This document shows, one piece after another, positions 7,348 through 8,839 of a DNA stretch of 8,839 bases; the first letter of the stretch is position 1, and the number at the start of each line of letters is the position of its first letter. Source of the stretch: Actinomycetota bacterium (lineage in GTDB: Bacteria > Actinomycetota > Actinomycetes > Actinomycetales > Angustibacteraceae); NCBI GenBank assembly GCA_014377795.1, contig JACMOY010000342.1, forward strand, positions 1 to 8,839, written 5' to 3'. Below the pieces are notes generated by a model. The model made no database searches and was not told the origin of the DNA. It worked only from the letters and a program-made list of their open reading frames with translations. Both the position numbers and the translations under genes were made by a program.

Positions 7348-7408
7348 GCACTTGCGTCACCAACTGACACCCCGACCCGGAGTCCGTGTCACTTAGTGCG
7401 GCAAGTGC
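7348..7408. repeat. Imperfect inverted repeat with 23-bp arms between moaC and mog
   Basis: Left arm 7348-7370 and right arm 7386-7408 pair at 19 of 23 positions around a 15-base loop (7371-7385). The outer ends GCACTTGC/GCAAGTGC and the inner ends TGACAC/GTGTCA pair perfectly. It fills most of the 73-base gap between moaC and mog, ending one base before the mog start. The base composition is less GC-extreme than the genes around it. It could be a dispersed intergenic palindrome (REP/MITE-like), a moaC terminator or processing site without a U-tract, or an operator. Copy number cannot be seen here. Confidence 0.6.
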
Positions 7409-7409
7409 C

Positions 7410-7892
7410 GTGAGGGCGCTGGTGGTGGTGGCCTCGAACCGGGCGGCGGCGGGGGTGTACGCCGACCGCGGCGGCCCGGTGCTCGTGGCGGGACTGCGCG
7501 AGCTCGGCTTCGACGTCGACGGTCCGCAGGTCGTGCCGGACGGCGAGCCGGTGGCCGAGGCGCTCGCGGCCGCGGTGGCAGCGGCGTACGACGTGGTGCT
7601 GACCACCGGCGGCACCGGGCTGACCCCCGGCGACCTGACCCCCGAGATGACCCGCCGGGTGGTCGACCGCGAGGTGCCCGGTCTGGCCGAGGCGATCCGC
7701 GCGCACGGGGTCGCGAACGGCGTCCCGACCGCAGCCCTGTCGCGGGGCCTCGCCGGCCTCGCGGGGCGCACCCTGGTCGTCAACCTGCCCGGCTCGACCG
7801 GCGGCTGCCGCGACGGGCTCGCCGTCCTCGCGCCGGTGCTGGTGCACGCCGTCGAGCAGGTCGGCGGCGGCGACCACCCGGCGTCGGAGTAG
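7410..7892 (+). CDS. mog: Molybdopterin adenylyltransferase, MogA/MoaB family
   Basis: Adenylates molybdopterin with ATP in the step before molybdate insertion by MoeA. It has about 160 residues, typical of the single-domain MogA/MoaB proteins. Motifs: VRALVVVASNRAAAGVYADRGGP at the N-terminus, DVVLTTGGTGLTPGDLTPE (61-79) with the phosphate-binding GGTG and the conserved Asp, EVPGLAEAIRAHG (88-100), ALSRGLAGLAGRTLVVNLPGSTGGCRDGL (109-137). The GTG at 7410 is chosen because it places the first beta strand at the N-terminus as in the family; an in-frame GTG at 7386 would add eight residues encoded by the right arm of the inverted repeat. Neither start has a visible Shine-Dalgarno. Whether it is co-transcribed with moaC across the repeat is open. 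It is followed after 5 bases by the rimJ-like gene. Confidence 0.9.
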   Translation: MRALVVVASNRAAAGVYADRGGPVLVAGLRELGFDVDGPQVVPDGEPVAEALAAAVAAAYDVVLTTGGTGLTPGDLTPEMTRRVVDREVPGLAEAIRAHGVANGVPTAALSRGLAGLAGRTLVVNLPGSTGGCRDGLAVLAPVLVHAVEQVGGGDHPASE

Positions 7893-7897
7893 CCCCC

Positions 7898-8497
7898 GTG
7901 GCCATCGCCTGGCCGGTCGAGCTGCGCGACGGGGAGGTGGGGCTGCGCCCGCTGCGCTACCGCGACGGGCGTGCATGGCGGCGGCTGCGCGAGCAGAACG
8001 CCCCGTGGCTCGCACCGTGGGAGGCGACCTCGCCCGACGCGCAGTCCCCGCCCCTGACCTTCCGCCAGCTGGTGCGCACGATGAACGCCGAGGCGCGCGC
8101 CGGTCGGGCCCTGCCGTTCGCCATCACCCTGGGTGCGGAGATGGTCGGTCAGCTCTCGGTCGCCGGCATCGGCTGGGGGTCGCTGCGCTCGGCGCACATC
8201 GGGTACTGGGTCAGCCAGCACGTCGCAGGCCGCGGGATCACCCCGGCTGCCGTCGCCCTGGTCACCGACCACTGCCTGTTCACCCTCGGGCTGCACCGTG
8301 TCGAGGTCAACATCCGCCCCGAGAACGAGGCCAGCCTGCGCGTGGTCGCCAAGCTCGGCTTTCGCGACGAGGGCCTGCGCCAGCGCTACCTGCACATCGA
8401 CGGCGCCTGGCGCGACCACCGCACGTTCGCCCTGACCCGCGAGGACGTCCCCACGGGTCTGCTCGCCCGCCACCACCGCGCCCGCCGTCCGACGTGA
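7898..8497 (+). CDS. rimJ: GNAT N-acetyltransferase, RimJ/RimL type
   Basis: Acetyl-CoA-dependent acetyltransferase of the family that includes the ribosomal-protein N-terminal acetylases RimJ and RimL; the real substrate is unknown. It has 199 residues. The N-terminal strand VGLRPLRYRDGRAWRRLREQN is followed by a helical part, then PFAITLGAEMVGQLSV, GYWVSQHVAGRGITPAAVALV (102-122), where HVAGRG is the acetyl-CoA pyrophosphate loop, and LGLHRVEVNIRPENEASLRVVAKLGFRDEG (130-159), the classic C-terminal half of RimJ-type GNATs. It ends with YLHIDGAWRDHRTFALTRED. The start GTG 7898 has GGAG (7886-7889) 8 bases ahead, overlapping the end of mog, so the two are likely co-translated. The place between moeA/glp and the SepX/GlpR-like gene is the same as in M. 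tuberculosis (Rv0995, from memory). Confidence 0.92.
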   Translation: MAIAWPVELRDGEVGLRPLRYRDGRAWRRLREQNAPWLAPWEATSPDAQSPPLTFRQLVRTMNAEARAGRALPFAITLGAEMVGQLSVAGIGWGSLRSAHIGYWVSQHVAGRGITPAAVALVTDHCLFTLGLHRVEVNIRPENEASLRVVAKLGFRDEGLRQRYLHIDGAWRDHRTFALTREDVPTGLLARHHRARRPT

Positions 8498-8505
8498 CCA
8501 CGTCA

Positions 8506-8544
8506 GCCACGCCACCGTGGTGAGTGGCGACACACCCGCTCACC
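8506..8544. other. Overlapping short inverted repeats after rimJ
   Basis: GCCAC (8506-8510) and CACC (8513-8516) can pair with GGTG (8519-8522) and GTGGC (8524-8528) as a bulged stem with a tiny loop. Alternatively GGTGAG (8519-8524) pairs with CTCACC (8539-8544). The two structures exclude each other because they share GGTG. There is no U-tract. It could be a weak terminator for the galU-rimJ run or a control site ahead of the next gene; support is thin. Confidence 0.25.
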
Positions 8545-8570
8545 TGCGGCGACGGACCGTCCCACCCGAT

Positions 8571-8576
8571 TACGCT
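8571..8576 (+). promoter_or_regulatory. Candidate -10 box TACGCT for leaderless sepX/glpR-like gene
   Basis: TACGCT fits TAnnnT and ends 8 bases before GTG 8585, the same geometry as at galU. No Shine-Dalgarno precedes the GTG. This suggests that the membrane protein gene has its own promoter and a leaderless mRNA. No -35 consensus was seen. Confidence 0.4.
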
Positions 8577-8584
8577 CAGTGCCC

Positions 8585-8839
8585 GTGGACCCCAGCAGCC
8601 TGATCTTCGTCGCGATCATCGCCGTCTGGGCCGCGTACCTGCTCGGCCACTGGGTCCGCCGACGCGACCAGCTGGCGACCGCCCGCTCCATCGACCGTTT
8701 CTCGCACGCGATGCGCGTGCTCGAGCGCCGCGCCCCCGCGCCGGTCGCCCGCCCGCCCGCCCGCTCGTACGTCGTCAGCCAGGCCCGGGTGGCCCCCTCA
8801 GCGACGCCTTCCCGCTCCGCCGCTGTGCCCGCCCGCCCC
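8585..8839 (+). CDS. sepX: SepX/GlpR-family divisome membrane protein, 3'-partial
   Basis: The first 85 residues of a membrane protein whose frame is open to the window end. A hydrophobic segment at about 5-22 (SLIFVAIIAVWAAYLLGH) is followed at once by the basic run WVRRRDQL, which by the positive-inside rule puts the rest in the cytoplasm. Next comes ATARSIDRFSHAMRVLERR (31-49), which matches the opening of the actinobacterial SepX/GlpR family as I remember it (membrane segment, WLRR, then ERFS.AMR.L), and then a Pro/Ala/Arg-rich, probably disordered stretch. SepX acts in septation in Streptomyces; the Corynebacterium homologue GlpR is the membrane receptor of the gephyrin-like Glp. Position behind glp and rimJ agrees with Rv0996 in M. 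tuberculosis, from memory. The GTG start is chosen because it sits directly before the membrane segment and after the TACGCT box. Four GCCC units at 8747-8762 lie in the low-complexity part. The C-terminal domain is not in the window. Confidence 0.75.
   Translation, partial: MDPSSLIFVAIIAVWAAYLLGHWVRRRDQLATARSIDRFSHAMRVLERRAPAPVARPPARSYVVSQARVAPSATPSRSAAVPARP

Noticed and set aside
6587..8533. Minus-strand open frame of about 650 codons across moaC, mog and rimJ
   Set aside because: It spans several well-supported genes on the other strand and shows no domain; high GC keeps antisense frames open.

Overview
The window is very GC-rich, densely coded DNA with a strong preference for G/C at third codon positions, frequent GTG starts and start/stop overlaps. 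This points to a high-GC Actinomycetota genome; the genus cannot be fixed from the sequence alone. No tRNA, rRNA, CRISPR array, insertion sequence or phage gene was seen.

Layout, left to right: (1) 1-2059, + strand: a penicillin-acylase-family Ntn hydrolase, cut at its 5' end by the window edge and carrying a frameshift just ahead of the catalytic serine. (2) 2046-2660, - strand: 5-formyltetrahydrofolate cyclo-ligase, overlapping (1) tail to tail. (3) 2705-4699, +: a membrane-bound diguanylate cyclase (extracytoplasmic sensor, HAMP, GAF, GGDEF). (4) 4711-5916, +: galU, UTP-glucose-1-phosphate uridylyltransferase, whose stop codon seems to be lost, so the frame runs about 290 bases into the next gene. 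(5) 5625-6851, +: a MoeA/gephyrin-like protein best called Glp. (6) 6848-7336, +: moaC. (7) 7410-7892, +: mog/moaB-type molybdopterin adenylyltransferase. (8) 7898-8497, +: RimJ-type GNAT acetyltransferase. (9) 8585-8839, +: the N-terminus of a single-pass membrane protein of the SepX/GlpR divisome family, cut by the window end.

The backbone cyclo-ligase / galU / moeA-like / rimJ / small membrane protein matches, from memory, the conserved actinobacterial block Rv0992c-galU-moeA1-rimJ-Rv0996 of Mycobacterium tuberculosis. Relative to that block, a diguanylate cyclase sits between the cyclo-ligase and galU, and moaC plus mog sit between the moeA-like gene and rimJ. The moeA-like protein keeps its fold motifs, but several residues important in E. 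coli MoeA are replaced (TGDEL becomes TGSGL; KPGKP becomes QPGMP). Its neighbour is a SepX/GlpR-type membrane protein. The most interesting reading is therefore a cell-division (gephyrin-like Glp plus membrane receptor GlpR/SepX) module embedded in a molybdenum-cofactor gene cluster.

Noncoding signals are limited: a 12-bp perfect palindrome and a TAnnnT -10 box ahead of a probably leaderless galU; a similar leaderless arrangement ahead of the sepX/glpR-like gene; a 23-bp-arm imperfect inverted repeat filling the moaC-mog gap; and a shorter inverted repeat between the divergent cyclo-ligase and cyclase genes. Two reading-frame anomalies (the acylase frameshift and the missing galU stop) could be real mutations or sequence errors.
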